Assembly (NCBI GenBank): GCA_007844125.1 | Contig: CM017573.1 | Span: 9,399,052-9,463,051, forward strand | Direction of reading: 5' to 3' | Source of the DNA: Sinonovacula constricta | Taxonomy: Eukaryota; Mollusca; Bivalvia; Cardiida; Solecurtidae | Length of the DNA: 64,000 nt | Shown: positions 43,820 through 55,952 of the stretch, in pieces | Layout of the letters: every line of letters starts with the position of its first letter | Position numbering within the stretch: the stretch's first letter is position 1 | Notes under the pieces: generated by a model | Told to the model about the DNA's origin: nothing | The model's database searches: none | The model's input: the letters and a program-made list of their open reading frames with translations, nothing else | Position numbers and translations under genes: made by a program

Positions 43820-44105
43820 ATTCTAACTCTCACAAATCCCACCCATACTCTAACCAAAACGCCGACCTGACTCACACGCTCAATCCACATCCCACCCGCA
43901 CTCTCACCAACATCCCGACCCACACGCTCAATCCACATCCCACCCGCACTCTCACTAACATCCCGACCCACACTCTCAATCCACATCCCACCCGCACTCT
44001 TACCAGCATCCCGACCCATACTCTCACTCCACATCCCACCCGCTCTCTTACCAACATCCCGACCCACACTCTCAGACTCACACCAGACTCACATCCTTGA
44101 ATCAA
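43820..44105 (+). repeat. C-rich 48-bp minisatellite
   Basis: The unit is CTCAATCCACATCCCACC, CGCACTCTCACC, AACATCCCGACCCACACG. The 48-bp period keeps one frame open as PTHTLNPHPTRTLTNI repeats; all strands and frames look repeat-driven. Confidence 0.88.
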
Positions 44106-44139
44106 TCACAGTTTTATTATCAGACTCGCACCCAGAATA

Positions 44140-44335
44140 ACATTGAATGACTCACAGTCTCACACCCAGACCCAGACGCAATATCTATCAGCTTTAATCA
44201 CACAGTCTCAGATCCAGACCCACACCCAGACTCAATATCTCTTACATTTAGTCACACAGTCTCGCACCCAGACCCACACCCAGGCTCACAATTTCTCACC
44301 TTTAATCACACAGTCTAACACCTAGACCCACACCT
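44140..44335 (+). repeat. C/A-rich minisatellite of about 55-57 bp
   Basis: Three copies of CACACAGTCTC, CAGACCCACACCCAG and a variable TATCT/TTTAATCA block. Confidence 0.8.
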
Positions 44336-44339
44336 ATTT

Positions 44340-45506
44340 AACAACCATACGAGATCTACTTCTTTTCCCACAATCTTAATATTTAAATAATAAAGATATG
44401 AGTATACAGTGCGACAAGTACTCCTATTTGCCACAATCTACATCATAAATTATATAAAATGTCAAAACCTTACAAGAAATACCAATTAATGGATCATTTA
44501 TATTACTATTAATGGGCAGGGATGTGAGATAAATCCAGATGGTATAGATCGTAAAGTCGTTATTATCGCCCTTGGTAAACTGAACGTTTTCAACTAAACA
44601 GCTCGTAAATGTAATAATAATTTTATGGTAAAACTACAGGACTGCAAACAACTTTTATACGTTGTTTTGGCATTCAAAGCTTTATTGTGAATTATAAATA
44701 CAAGTTAATAATGCGTGCATGGATATTTCTCAATGAATGTATTAGTAATCGTATTTTCACCTAATTTTTTTGTTTGAGACAAAAAATCTAAGACAGATCA
44801 AAATAAACTTCAATTACACGATTATTTAAAAATAAGGGCATATGACTTTGATTGTTCTATAGTTTTGATGTACTGACTGAGTGCAAAACATAAAAATCAT
44901 ATCGGTTTGAACAAATGTGCACTATCAAGACTTGCATTTACAAAAGATCTGTGCATATGTATGTTTGTGTTATATACTAATGCTAGTATTTACTAAAGAC
45001 AAAAAAGAAAGTAAAATGGTAGCACAGGTACTGGAGATGCTGTTTTAAACAATCTTATTTGAGCACAAAGGCAGAATATTAAGCATGAATCGACAGACCT
45101 TATGAAACATTATAATACATGTATGCGATGAAAGGTGTGTGTGTGGTTTAAAGAGTTTCTCCAGTATTATAGCCCCACTTCACAACTAGCGGAAAATATT
45201 ACATATTCAATTTAAAATCTACCTATATATTTACCGTTCTGAAAACAACAGAAATCTTCAACAACATGTACTAGTAAGGATCTTATGATAAGCTATAGAA
45301 CAGGACATATGTCAGTTAAAATTATATAACAATACAGAATATTTATGATTGTAAAAACTGTTCGTACCAATGAATTGAACATCGTTGTTCGGCGCTGTAT
45401 GGCCTGTCAAGTGTCGGTGTGCCGTAAAACCCAAATACAACATCGTTGTCTCCATGTATCTGTTTTTTCATGAACGATTTTCTTTTATATCCACCAAGTA
45501 TCTAAC
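44340..45506. other. AT-rich intergenic sequence
   Basis: No gene, RNA or ordered repeat is supported. Confidence 0.45.
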
Positions 45507-45652
45507 ATTCTGGACTTATATATCCATTTGTGCAATTTACTTTACTTTCTGTTAATTTGTTGATATTTGAAAAACTTATACAAATGACATCTTGCTTAAG
45601 TTGTTTTTAACAATCAAAACACTGTTTTAGTAGCAATTTCCATGCAAAGTGG
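45507..45652 (+). repeat. Dispersed repeat paired with 53109
   Basis: TTCTGGACTTATATATCCAT, ATACAAATGACATC and AGCAATTTCCATGCAAAGTG match the order at 53109-53252. Both copies adjoin simple-sequence DNA. Confidence 0.55.
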
Positions 45653-45781
45653 CAGATTCTTATTTATTTCCTTAAAGATGTTGCCTTAATAAAAGGAACA
45701 TTCCAGCAGTATATTATACTTCTATACATAAAAACACGTATCATCCTGTTAGACAAGTAGCCAAAAATAACAGATTGATTC

Positions 45782-45879
45782 TACTACGACTGCTGCTGCT
45801 GCTGCTACTGCTCCTGCTGCTGTTACTACTACTACTACTACTACTACTACCACTACTACTTCTACTACTACTACTACTT

Positions 45880-45934
<55 letters not shown>

Positions 45935-46110
45935 CACTGCTGCTGCTGCTACCACTACTACTTCTACTGCTGCTTCTACTACTACTACTACCACTACTAC
46001 TTTTACTGCTGCTACTACTACTACTACTATAACTGCTACTACTTCTTCTTCTTCTTCTACTTCTGCTTTCACTTCTACTACTACTACATCTGATACTTCT
46101 ACTTCTTCTA
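45782..46110 (+). repeat. (CTA/CTG)n trinucleotide array
   Basis: About 330 bp of CTACTACTG-type repeats. The open frames (poly-Leu on plus, poly-Ser or poly-Val on minus) come from the repeat. Confidence 0.95.
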
Positions 46111-46789
46111 CTACAACAATCCCTTTCGAAAAAATCCCCCACCCACTAAATCTAAATTGTATACCTACATTACAATAAACTTTTATGTGGTTCGCATATA
46201 GATTTTTAATTAATAAAAATTAGTTTAATAGTATAATTGAGGAAAAGAATTAGTTCAATAGGTAATTCAGGGAAGATGCATCGGATGCTTAAGTTAAGTT
46301 CTCGATGTCAATAATAATAACATGACTCTAGTGTTTTCATTTAAAATATAAACCAGTACAGCAAAACATATAGAGGAGCAAAAATAACAGTGTTTTGAGG
46401 CAAAAATGGGGAATGAAGGATAGGAAAAAAACTAATTAAAAGCAGATAAATACGCCGAAAACAATGGAAACAAGGGAATGAAGGAATGGACAAAATACAA
46501 ATAAGGAATGCGTGAAGAAGGAAAGAGGTACAGTCAACAGGAAAACCTTAAATATTTTAAGAACATTGAATCTACTTAAGTAAAATTAAAAACCAACTTG
46601 GATTCAACAATACACTATTTACTTTTCACTGTAAAACCATCCAAACAGTTCAAACAGAAGAAATAGCTGGATATAAATAACATATATCCCTCCCCTGATT
46701 ACTACATATAAATATACATATATTTTGAATTGTAATGATGTTATTATAACATATTATCTGTTAATAACAGAAGGTCACAGTGAATCAAC
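46111..46789. other. AT-rich intergenic sequence
   Basis: A purine-rich patch (46380-46530, AAAATGGGGAATGAAGG type) occurs; nothing else. Confidence 0.4.
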
Positions 46790-46998
46790 ACCCCACTCAC
46801 ACCCACATCTACTTTCACACTTTCACACCCACTTTCACACTCCCACCCACTTTCACACTCACATCCACTTTCACACTCCCACCCACTTTCCCACTACCAC
46901 CTACTTTCACACTCCAACCCACTTTCACACTCCCACCCACTTTCCCACTACCACCCACTTTCACACTCCCACCCACTTTCACACTCACACTTTCACTC
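46790..46998 (+). repeat. 18-bp minisatellite
   Basis: Unit CACTTTCACACTCCCACC with CCACTACCACC variants, around eleven copies. Confidence 0.88.
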
Positions 46999-47033
46999 CA
47001 GTCACACTTACCTCCTTCATTCCCCGCATCTTA

Positions 47034-47125
47034 CAGCATCCACAAGGGACGCTGGTGGGATTCGAACCCACGATCTTCGGTATCACCAGTCCGATGCGCT
47101 AACCACTGCGCTATTGAGGTGATAT
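47034..47125 (-). repeat. tRNA-like sequence, minus strand
   Basis: Minus strand: A-box-like TAGCGCAGTGGTTAGCGC and B box GGTTCGAATCC. The folded length is near that of a tRNA, but the neighbouring minisatellite and lack of clear stem pairing favour a SINE head. Confidence 0.5.
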
Positions 47126-47396
47126 ATAAGCAACAATTTGGAATTAATATTTAAGCTCCACACCATTTCAATAGGTGACGTCACAGTTTATTCGCACCTT
47201 TTGTACGCCCTATAATACAGAACAGAATAAAACTGTGTTAAGTATAAACTACATTTATGTCACAGCATACATGAAAATCGATTGATTATAGCTATGATGT
47301 TGCCAATTAATTATTTGGAATACATGTATAAAATGTGCTTGTCAACATTTCATGTGTACGTATTTGATATACATACATAACTTAAAATAAGACAAA

Positions 47397-47438
47397 TTCT
47401 CTCTCTCCCCGAACCCTCCCTCCCTCCCTAGCTCCCGC

Positions 47439-47473
<35 letters not shown>

Positions 47474-47480
47474 CCTCTCT
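47397..47480 (+). repeat. (CT)n microsatellite
   Basis: CTCTCTCT with CCCTCC interruptions, followed by an ACAGACAGACAG block at 47500-47530. Confidence 0.92.
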
Positions 47481-47534
47481 CTGTCTCACACGCACATACA
47501 CACAGACAGACAGACAGATAGACAGACATACAGA

Positions 47535-48317
47535 TAGACGGATAGACATATATAAATACGAAAATAGATTGCTCAGAACACGAGACGTCTTTTGATTTAA
47601 GACATTTCTTGTAGGATGAGTAAAAATGTGGAGTGTATAAAATGACCCACATTTTCTGACTACATTTAAATTCAGCAAATACATTTACTTAATATTTTGT
47701 AAAATGTCGGTTTTGAATCTAAATTATATATTTATAGACCAAACGAAGTCATGAAGATACCCCCAAGGTTCATCGCCATACTATTCAGATCAGTCAGATA
47801 TTTCAGCAGTGGGGATAGTAGTGGTAGTAGAAGTGGTAGTGTTAATTTTAATCATTCCTGGACCATTATTTTTGTTTTAATTGAAAACTTAAATAGTTGA
47901 ATATCAATGGATATAATTATGTTACTAACCGAGTAGAAGTTAATTGTAAAAAAAACATATAAACATTTCGAAAGCCAGATAATTTGGGAAGCTTTAAAAA
48001 GTACATGATTAATAAATGTTCATCTGTCTTAAGAAAGTTATTTCATTCAGACAGTCTGACCAACTGCCGAACATCCCTTTTTTAAAGCTTTCTGAAATAT
48101 ATATTGGAGTATTCTTAACTGTACATCGTTTTATGTGCTTGTAGAAAAAATAAACAGAAAAAAAAGTATTTTCATGACATTGATGTGCGAACAATATCAA
48201 ATATGTTTCGGTCTAACATTCGAAAATGTCTGTTCTGCTGTTTAAAACAGTGATGCACAGTTGTATTTACTGTTTATGTTTTGTTTGTTTTGTCTTTTGT
48301 TACATCGCACCGACACA
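47535..48317. other. AT-rich intergenic sequence
   Basis: No supported feature apart from a short GTAGTGGTAG patch at 47815-47840. Confidence 0.4.
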
Positions 48318-48412
48318 GGTATGTCCATACTAGCGACGTCTAGCTATTTATTGGTGGAGGAAGATCCCAGACTTATTTCTGGGTAGAACAGCCGGCTCTA
48401 CGCAGGTTTCCT
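48318..48412 (-). repeat. SINE (family V1) fragment
   Basis: Minus-oriented GACGTCTAGCTATTT, GGAAGATCCCAGAC and TTCTGGGTAGAAC match the V1 tail. Confidence 0.5.
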
Positions 48413-49555
48413 GGTAAACAGAATTTTTCATATCAATACCAGTCTATTGCTATGTGTCGACATCAGGTGTCCTACTTTGAATGTAATCTTAATATTTTGG
48501 TGTCAAATGGAGGCTAAAACCACGTAGAATTCAAAGAAAGCAAACATCTTGAACACCTATGCACTATAATAGACTGATCCACTTTTACCGGAAGTACATA
48601 GTTTATTGAAATTGTGGAGGTTACCGTCTGGCAATTTGGCAACATGTGCTTCATATGAAGCAGAACCTTCTTAAAAGTTGCACAAGTTGTCTTATTTCCG
48701 GATCTTTCTGATAGATAATAAATAGCTATTTTAACTTATATACGGTTATTGGGGTCTATCATAGCTGGGTCATGATGCAATTTGTTTCAAACATTTCGCA
48801 ATTCACTAAAGAATATAACAAACTTATTTAGTGGCGTCTAACCTGCAGATCACAGGGAACTGTGTTTATTTAAATACCGCTATTTATTCCGTTTTTCAAG
48901 GTATTTTACCTTGGACGATTTTAAAGAGCAAATTATATTGTTAAATACGTATTGGTTTTTTAAATATGATTACGGAAATTAAATATATTTCAAATAATTA
49001 ATGTTTTAGAGATAGGAAAAACAGAAGTTAGGATTATTTCCACATTTTCTGTGAGTGAAGAAAATAATAGTCATCCTATTGAGTGTGATAAGACCTGCAT
49101 TATTAAGAAGTTGTTGTTTTTTCAAACTCTTTTCTGACTGTTGAGTGTTGCACACAACTAACTAAAATGTGCTAAAATGATTCTTCTTGATTACGGCAAT
49201 ATGGGCCCTGGGTCTAGCTCTGTTTTCTTTGCCTTGGTAACTATCTTCTATTCCTAGACGAGAGAACATTTTATCTTTAGCTCTGTTTCTATGATATAGT
49301 TAACCTTAAGGATTCTCTTCCCATATTCATTGTTTCCTGCTGTTTTGTATTCTATGAAATTATTTTTTTTAAAAAAAAAACAATAATGTAAAAGAAAATA
49401 GTATACAAAAAGGACTGATAAAGGATAAATTCATTGAAAGATCAAAAAGCACCGTGAACGAAAATACCAGAGAAGGAAGAATGAGATTTACAATCAAAAG
49501 CTAATCAATCGGTAAAAAGGAAAAATGTATGCTTCAATGTCAGATAATGTATTGA
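48413..49555. other. AT-rich intergenic sequence
   Basis: GGAGGTTACCGTCTGGCAA at 48616 is a faint MITE-terminus echo, with ATAAATAGCTATTTTAAC at 48718, but no complete element can be drawn. Confidence 0.35.
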
Positions 49556-50510
49556 ACAGAAACGAAGTAATAAGGAATAAAGGAAAATGAAGGAAGAAAA
49601 AATGGAGGAAAATGGAAAAAAGAAAGAAAAAATAAGGGAATGGAGAAATAAAAAGAGAAGAAAGGAATGATCAAAGAAGGAAACGGAAAAAACAGGGAGG
49701 AAGATAACAGATCACTTAAGAAAGAAAAGGAAGCTGGAGAAATAAGTAGAAAAGGAAAGAAAAGTGGATAATAAAGGAAGAGATTGATGTGGTGGTTAAG
49801 AGAGGGATAACGGAAGGAAAGGTGATGATGGAGGAGAAAAAATAAGGAAAAGAAAATAATAAGAAAGGAACAGAAAGGCAGAAACTGAAAAAAATGAAAA
49901 CAAAGAACACAAGCCAGAGGAAAGGAAGAAAGGAGGAAATGATAAGGGAAAGAAGTTAAAAGAAATGGAGTAAAATGAAAAAGAATTGAGAAAAAACAAA
50001 GTTAAAAATAAATAAAACAGAAAGAAAGAAAGACTACAAGTAAAAAAAAGAATAAAAAAAACGAGGGAAAGTATGCATCCAGTAAAATAATAAAGGAAAA
50101 TATGTGAAAAAAGAAGGAAGTAGCAATCAAATAATAAATAAAGGAAAGAATAAAGAAGACCAAAAAAAACAACAAAGAAACAATGCATGGGGAAATTAGG
50201 GAAAATTAAAGTAGTCAAGAAAGGAATCAGGAAGGAAAGAATTAAGAAAGTAACAAAGACAGGGAGAAATAGACATAATTAACCAGAAAAAGGAAAGGAT
50301 GAGAGCTGAAAATGAGGACAGAAAGAAGGAAAAGACGAAGGAAATGAGAAAGAGAGAAAGGAAAGATCGAAATAAAAAGTAAAAAGAAAAAGGAAATATA
50401 CAAGGAATAAATAAACGTACGAGAAATGTAAGAAAAAGAACCAATAAATAAATAAATGAAGACAGAAAGAACGACGGAATCACTGAACTAAGAAATAGTG
50501 AAAGAAGCGG
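49556..50510 (+). repeat. Polypurine tract of about 0.95 kb
   Basis: The plus strand is overwhelmingly A and G (AAGGAAAGAAAAGTGG-like words) with only scattered pyrimidines. Minus-strand Phe/Leu/Ser-rich frames are artefacts. Confidence 0.88.
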
Positions 50511-50579
50511 TAAGGTAGTCTAAGGTATCACATGTCGATGCTACATCTCAGCCACCGTGAAAAGTGTGTTGCTTCTGAC

Positions 50580-51060
50580 GGTGATGGTAATTGTGAAGAT
50601 AATGGTGGTGATGAGGATGATAATGATGGTGATGAGGATGATAAGGATGGTGATAAGGATGATAATGATGGTGATGAGGATGATAATGGTGGTGATGAGG
50701 ATGATAATGATGGTGATAAGGATGATAATGGTGGTGATGAGGATGATAATGATGGTGATGAGGATGATTATGATGGTGATAATGATGATAATGATGGTGA
50801 TGAAGATGATAATGATGTTGATGAGGATGATTATGATGATGATAATGATGATAATGATGGTGATGAGGATGATAATGGTGGTGATGAGGATGATAATGGT
50901 GGTGATAAGGATGATAAGGATGGTAATGAGGATGATAATGGTGGTGATGAGGATGATAATGATGGTGATGAGGATGATAATGGTGGTGATGAGGATGATA
51001 ATGATGAGGATGATAATGGTGGTGATAAGGATGATAATGATGATGATCAGAAGGAGGAGG
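50580..51060 (+). repeat. 21-bp GATGATAATGATGGTGATGAG-type array
   Basis: The 21-bp period gives an Asp/Glu-rich frame (repeats of DDNDGDE) on plus 50532-51143, but the other frames (MRMIMVV on plus, IIILITI on minus) are equally open, so coding is not supported. Confidence 0.9.
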
Positions 51061-51093
51061 AGGATAGAGAATATTACTATCCGGGTAAAGTAG

Positions 51094-51342
51094 CTGTGAC
51101 GTCGATCTCTATTTTTAGCAGAAATCCCCATCGTGCTTATTGAAAAAGTTGGACAGAATGTACACTTAGAGCCATTTTGATCATGACTTAAATTTTGTAA
51201 CAATTGAGATAGCATTCAAAACGTCTTTGCTTAGATTACTTTATAAGTTTATGTAGAATATATGCCCCGATTCCCCCAAACAGACAGAATATTTTGTAAG
51301 ATGTGGTTTATATAGGCGAACTGTCGGATACCACCTCTAATA
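51094..51342 (+). mobile_element. Right half of the TTAA-type MITE
   Basis: GACGTCGATCTCTATTTTTAG to GCGAACTGTCGGATACCACC with TCTAA matches the right half of 55953-56442. The left half is missing and the GATGAT array abuts the break. Confidence 0.75.
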
Positions 51343-51871
51343 GCATGTTAAATGGTAATTTATTTATCCAGTCTTACTGATTATGCATAAAATATTCACA
51401 TGCATCTTAGCATGGTGTCTTGAATGCACGTTGTTTCATATTTTTAAATGAAGATTTTATTTGGAAAACGGTCCATGAATATGCATTATGGACAAAATAT
51501 ACTGGTATGCAAAAATGACCTCCATTTTTAATAATTATGATGAAAAAATGCATTAAATCTTTCATCTTTCTCTTTAGAAATATATAATTTTAAGGAAATA
51601 AATATTTACAGGAGTTTTGAAGCCATTATTGGTGCTTAATAAACACACAGTTATTTTACTTTCGAAAAACATAGAAGGGAGATAACACTGAAGTCAGAAT
51701 ATTGCAAACTTGGGTTGTCTTCTTTGATCGTCTTAATAAGGTCGATAAATTATAAATACACAGTTCGTAAATCATTCCTTTCGCTATCCCTAATTAAATT
51801 TTACTACATGTAAATGTATTTCTCTGGTTTTTTTTAACTCTCTCTATCTATGTATTGGTCTTTTCCTCTAT

Positions 51872-51876
<5 letters not shown>
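51343..51876. other. AT-rich intergenic sequence
   Basis: No feature is supported. Confidence 0.4.
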
Positions 51877-51967
<91 letters not shown>

Positions 51968-51985
51968 TCTTTCTCTCGGTCTTTA
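51877..51985 (+). repeat. (CT)n microsatellite
   Basis: Long CTCTCTCT runs with one CACACAC interruption. Confidence 0.95.
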
Positions 51986-52617
51986 TCTCTCTCTCCCTCT
52001 TTTGGTTAAATCTTCCGAAATCCTCATAGACTCTCCATATTTCTTTTACTTATTAGTCCAGAGAATTTACCATAAAAATAACTTAACGATTGGCTTCTAT
52101 TTGTTAATTGAAGTCAATTTCCAATGTAATGTTCGCGTGATCAGTGAAATAACACTAACATATAATTATATATAATATATAATTCTAATATATAATTTAA
52201 AAGGGCAGCTATTCTTTACATTTGCCTCACATTATCACATTATGTTACCAGCGGAAGGATTTCCAGACCAGCTCTCACCTTCCTAAGCAGAGTTATCGTT
52301 CGTTATTAAGAAAGAGTGTCCTGCAACAGCCTCACGGATATATTGCAATGTCAAGACGTAACTAAGCTAAGGATTATAAAAAAATGTTTCTTATGGTTTG
52401 GAAGTTCGTGCATGTCATGCACTTAGTGTTTAAAATATTCTGTTTTGATCTAAAATATTTCGTTTACTTAATTTAGCCATAACTTTTGGGTTCTAGTGAC
52501 TGCTTAATTATTGTTTTGCAATTCCGTCGCGACTACCTTAGAAAGTTGCATCAGTTTGTTTTGGTTTCGTAATTTATTGCAGCGTCACAATTTTTATAAG
52601 TAAAGTGACATCACTTG
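51986..52617. other. AT-rich intergenic sequence
   Basis: A TATATAAT run at 52160-52200; no gene. Confidence 0.4.
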
Positions 52618-52675
52618 CTGCTGGCGGAAGACCCCAGTCTGTGTAGCACCACCGGCGTACGGTAGTTTGCTCTGT
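52618..52675 (-). repeat. SINE (family V1) fragment
   Basis: GGCGGAAGACCCCAGTC and GTGTAGCACCACCGGCGTAC in minus orientation. Confidence 0.45.
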
Positions 52676-52919
52676 AATCGGAACAATAATATACAAATTC
52701 ATAACTATTTAAGCAATGCTGACAAGTAAAATTCATTGATTAGAACTGTATTCTATTATCAATCAGTAATCGAGTGTATGCTGCAAGTCTGCTATAGTAA
52801 ATGAAGCCAACAAGTTATATTCTTTTCTATATTGAGAGACGCACAAAGGTGCGAAGTTGACTGTGACGTCACCAATTGAAAATGGGTAGGGATTAAATAT
52901 TAGTTCCAAACTATTGTTG

Positions 52920-53105
52920 ATGTATCACCTCCATAGTGCTGTTCGTTGAGTGTAAGATGGGAGAGAGAATGATTGGGTGGATGTGAGACTGTGGGTGAGT
53001 GTGAATGTGTGTGAGAGTGGCGGTGTGGGCATGTGTGAGAATGTGGTGTGGTGGGGATGTGAGAGTGCGAGTGAAGGTTGGAGTGCGAGTGTAGGTAAGT
53101 GTAAG
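52920..53105 (+). repeat. G/T-rich minisatellite
   Basis: Variants of GTGTGAGAGTGGCGGTG and GGGTGGATGTGAGA, like 43431-43680. Confidence 0.8.
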
Positions 53106-53108
53106 ATG

Positions 53109-53252
53109 CCTTATTTCTGGACTGACCTATCCATTTCTGAAATTCACTTAACTTTTTGCGAATTGATTTTTGTAAAAGGTATACAAATGGCTTTTCGCAT
53201 GTTTTATGTTTAACAAACAAAATACCTTTTGGTAGCAACATCTATGCAAAGT
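53109..53252 (+). repeat. Dispersed repeat paired with 45507
   Basis: TTCTGGACTGACCTATCCAT, ATACAAATGGCTTTTCG and AGCAACATCTATGCAAAGTG. Confidence 0.55.
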
Positions 53253-53361
53253 GACGTAAATGTTTGTTAAAGAAATACGACACCGATTAGATATTATCCT
53301 GTGATCCATGTATCCATATATACTTTTGCTAAACAAAAATGATCGGACATCTGATGTTGTC

Positions 53362-53852
53362 CTAAAGGTGGTTTCAGAAAGTTTGCCAATATAAAACACG
53401 TGCTACAATATTTTACCTCTGTTTTGGGAAAATCCGGGAATAATTTCTGTATAAACGCATACTAAGTAAAGATGATTTGGGACACTTCTTTGATTGTAAG
53501 ACTGAGCGCATCGTGAAAAAACCCTCTAAAAAGTCATTTTTAAGAAATCTATAAAAAGCACGATCGGGTTTTCTGCTATAAATAGATATCGTCGCCAGAG
53601 CGGATAAGTCGGAATAGGATATAACGTAATCTCAAAAGTAAGGTGTCACGTGGTTTTCTTAGTTTAAATATAGCTATGCATGGTGACTCAGATAGGAAAT
53701 ACATAACTGTAATGACGATTGGGGTGTCATGCTTCACTTTTCACATAGATGTAGGACATAGAAAACAACATTTTGCGGAATCATTTTAGGTTAAAACAAT
53801 TTGATTGTTTGAGAAAAATAAATGGGTTTAAACTGTCGTTTACCAACTTTAA
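53362..53852 (-). mobile_element. TTAA-flanked MITE (reverse orientation)
   Basis: CTAAAGGTGGTTTCAGAAAG at the left and AAACTGTCGTTTACCAAC with TTTAA at the right. Length is 491 bp. Internal CACGTGGTTTTCTTAG and GATAGGAAATACATAACTG match the family. Confidence 0.82.
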
Positions 53853-54122
53853 AGGAACATTTATAATAACCAATAAGACAGAATGGTTGAGCCACAAGTT
53901 CGGCTCTCCAAACTGAAGATTAACCATGATACTTAATAGGCCTATTTATAAATATCAAACATCTGTTTGTGTGATGAATGAATAACAAACTAGCATTTCG
54001 TAAGCCAATATGATAACGAGGGGTGTCAAGCATAAGAGATTGGGCTGCTTAAATGTGGTGAAGATTGTAGATGAAGATGAGAAGAGAGGGAGAGACAGGA
54101 ATTGAATGAGGGAGTGAGTTAG

Positions 54123-54123
<1 letters not shown>

Positions 54124-54202
<79 letters not shown>

Positions 54203-54302
54203 AAAGAGAGAGAGAGGCAGAGACAGACAGACAGAGATCGAGGGATAGAAAGAAAGAGAGAGAAAGAGAGAGAGACAGACAGACTGACAGACAGAGGGAG
54301 AG
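54124..54302 (+). repeat. (GA)n microsatellite
   Basis: A pure GAGAGA run to 54199, then GA with ACAGACAG interruptions. RERERE frames are artefacts. Confidence 0.95.
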
Positions 54303-54738
54303 AGATCTATTATGTTGTAATTAAGTAAGACTATGAACATATATATAATGGAAAAACAAACAGTGTGCAGACTAGATTAAATGATGGCTAGATGAGAGAG
54401 AAGCTTTATTTATTCACAAGTGCTAATTAAAAATCAAACAACTGCTTTACTTAAAGTTTTAAAATTAATATTTGTAAAACGCAACTTTAAACATTTAATA
54501 CAACTGAATTAAAAAATATATATATTTCATAAACCTAGCCTTCTTTGAAACTCTGGAGCGAAAGACGAGAAGGCTGTGAAGGGAAATAAGGTAGTAAACA
54601 CAGGTTACCTCTCTTTACCTATAAAATCGTTGATATTCTACATGTACACATATGTGTCCAGTACTGTCTACACAATTTCTCTAAACGGCAATGTTGAAGA
54701 ACTGTCTTCGTCAGGCTCGGGTCTAGCATTTTTCGTGC

Positions 54739-54739
<1 letters not shown>

Positions 54740-54769
<30 letters not shown>

Positions 54770-54779
54770 TGTGTGTGTA
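54740..54779 (+). repeat. (CG)n(TG)n Z-DNA-type run
   Basis: GCGCGCGCGCGCG passes directly into GTGTGTGTGTGTGTGT, a purine-pyrimidine alternation of about 40 bp. Confidence 0.92.
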
Positions 54780-55120
54780 AAGTGGGATGGGGTGGGGTTG
54801 GGGGTCAAAGACAAACTTTGACACATGTTCTAGAAGTTGGGCGGGGGGTCAAGGTCCCCGCCTGAAAAATCCCTCCAGGAAAGACAAATCCCTTAGTCAT
54901 TTAAATATTCTACATTTGCAACAATTTTATGTTTGGAGTGGGTGGAGGCGGGATCGGTATTATTTTGCAAAATACGGTAACCATCAATACTATCCGGTTG
55001 AGTCCTTATTGAAGTTACCTAAAAACAGTAGTATATACAAGTTTCTAAGTTACATGAAAACCAAATTCGCCCATTTCCAGTTATTTGCATTTTATGCCAA
55101 GAGTAAATTTAAGATTTTGG
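54780..55120. other. Intergenic sequence
   Basis: G-rich at its start; no supported coding frame. Confidence 0.4.
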
Positions 55121-55121
55121 A

Positions 55122-55123
55122 CC

Positions 55124-55154
<31 letters not shown>

Positions 55155-55184
55155 AAACAAAACAAAAAAAAAAAAAAAAAAAAC
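55122..55184 (+). repeat. Poly-C followed by poly-A
   Basis: A run of more than 20 cytosines is followed by about 40 bp of nearly pure adenine. Length in a reference assembly is unlikely to be exact. Confidence 0.9.
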
Positions 55185-55952
55185 ACCAAGGACTATAGAA
55201 ACACATCTCAAGATAAAACATTCACGCGACTAAGTAAGAGCCGTAGCTGCATGAACGCAGGATACGCAGCTCCGCACACATTGTCCTCAACGAATGAAAA
55301 CTTAAACATATTAAATTTGCAAAAACAAATAACTCCTCTGCTTTAAAAAAAGAAGTATGCAATTATTAAATACAATTCAATGCTTGTTTTACATTCAAAC
55401 GCCTATTACATAACATTTTTACATAAAAACTAGAATTATCTTGATATCGAACATATCCAGAAGCCACCAAGGACATTCTAGAAACACACAATTTTCAGGC
55501 GAGGCACCCCCGTCAGCGGTCTCGCAAACACATCAATTTCTGTCTAGTTACGTCCCTGACAACAATGTCTTTTCAAATGTCTCATTAAAATCTCAAAGCA
55601 CTAATACAACTTTAAAGTAAATCATTCTGGCTCCCGTACTGGCTTATTCAAATTTCCCGCCGAAAAAATGACAGAAACCACTTTAAAGTTATACTATTGC
55701 ATTCATTTTAAAGGCGAATTAAAAATAATAAAACGCCGAAAATAGGAGTTATATACATTTTCGGAATCTATGGCAGATAATCATAGAATACGCTAAGTAA
55801 ACAATTCAAGATCACAATTAAATGTAAGGGAAAACTATTATAAACACCATCGATTAATGATAGCCGTAAGTAACACGTTAAAAATTAGGCAATTAAAAGT
55901 CTACATTTCAATAACCACTTAATTAAGGTAATTAACTCTAATTAATTCTAAC
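55185..55952. other. AT-rich intergenic sequence
   Basis: No feature is supported. Confidence 0.4.

Noticed and set aside
43771..44100. 109-codon frame of PTHTLNPHPTRTLTNI repeats
   Set aside because: A 48-bp period divisible by 3 keeps the frame open; the minus strand is open as well. No supporting context.
45741..46142. Poly-Ser, poly-Val and poly-Leu frames
   Set aside because: Products of a CTA/CTG trinucleotide array; not a serine-rich gene.
50532..51143. Asp-rich 203-codon frame, like an acidic shell-matrix protein
   Set aside because: The GATGAT array is open in other frames and on the other strand, the first codons have no signal peptide, and the end runs into a MITE half.
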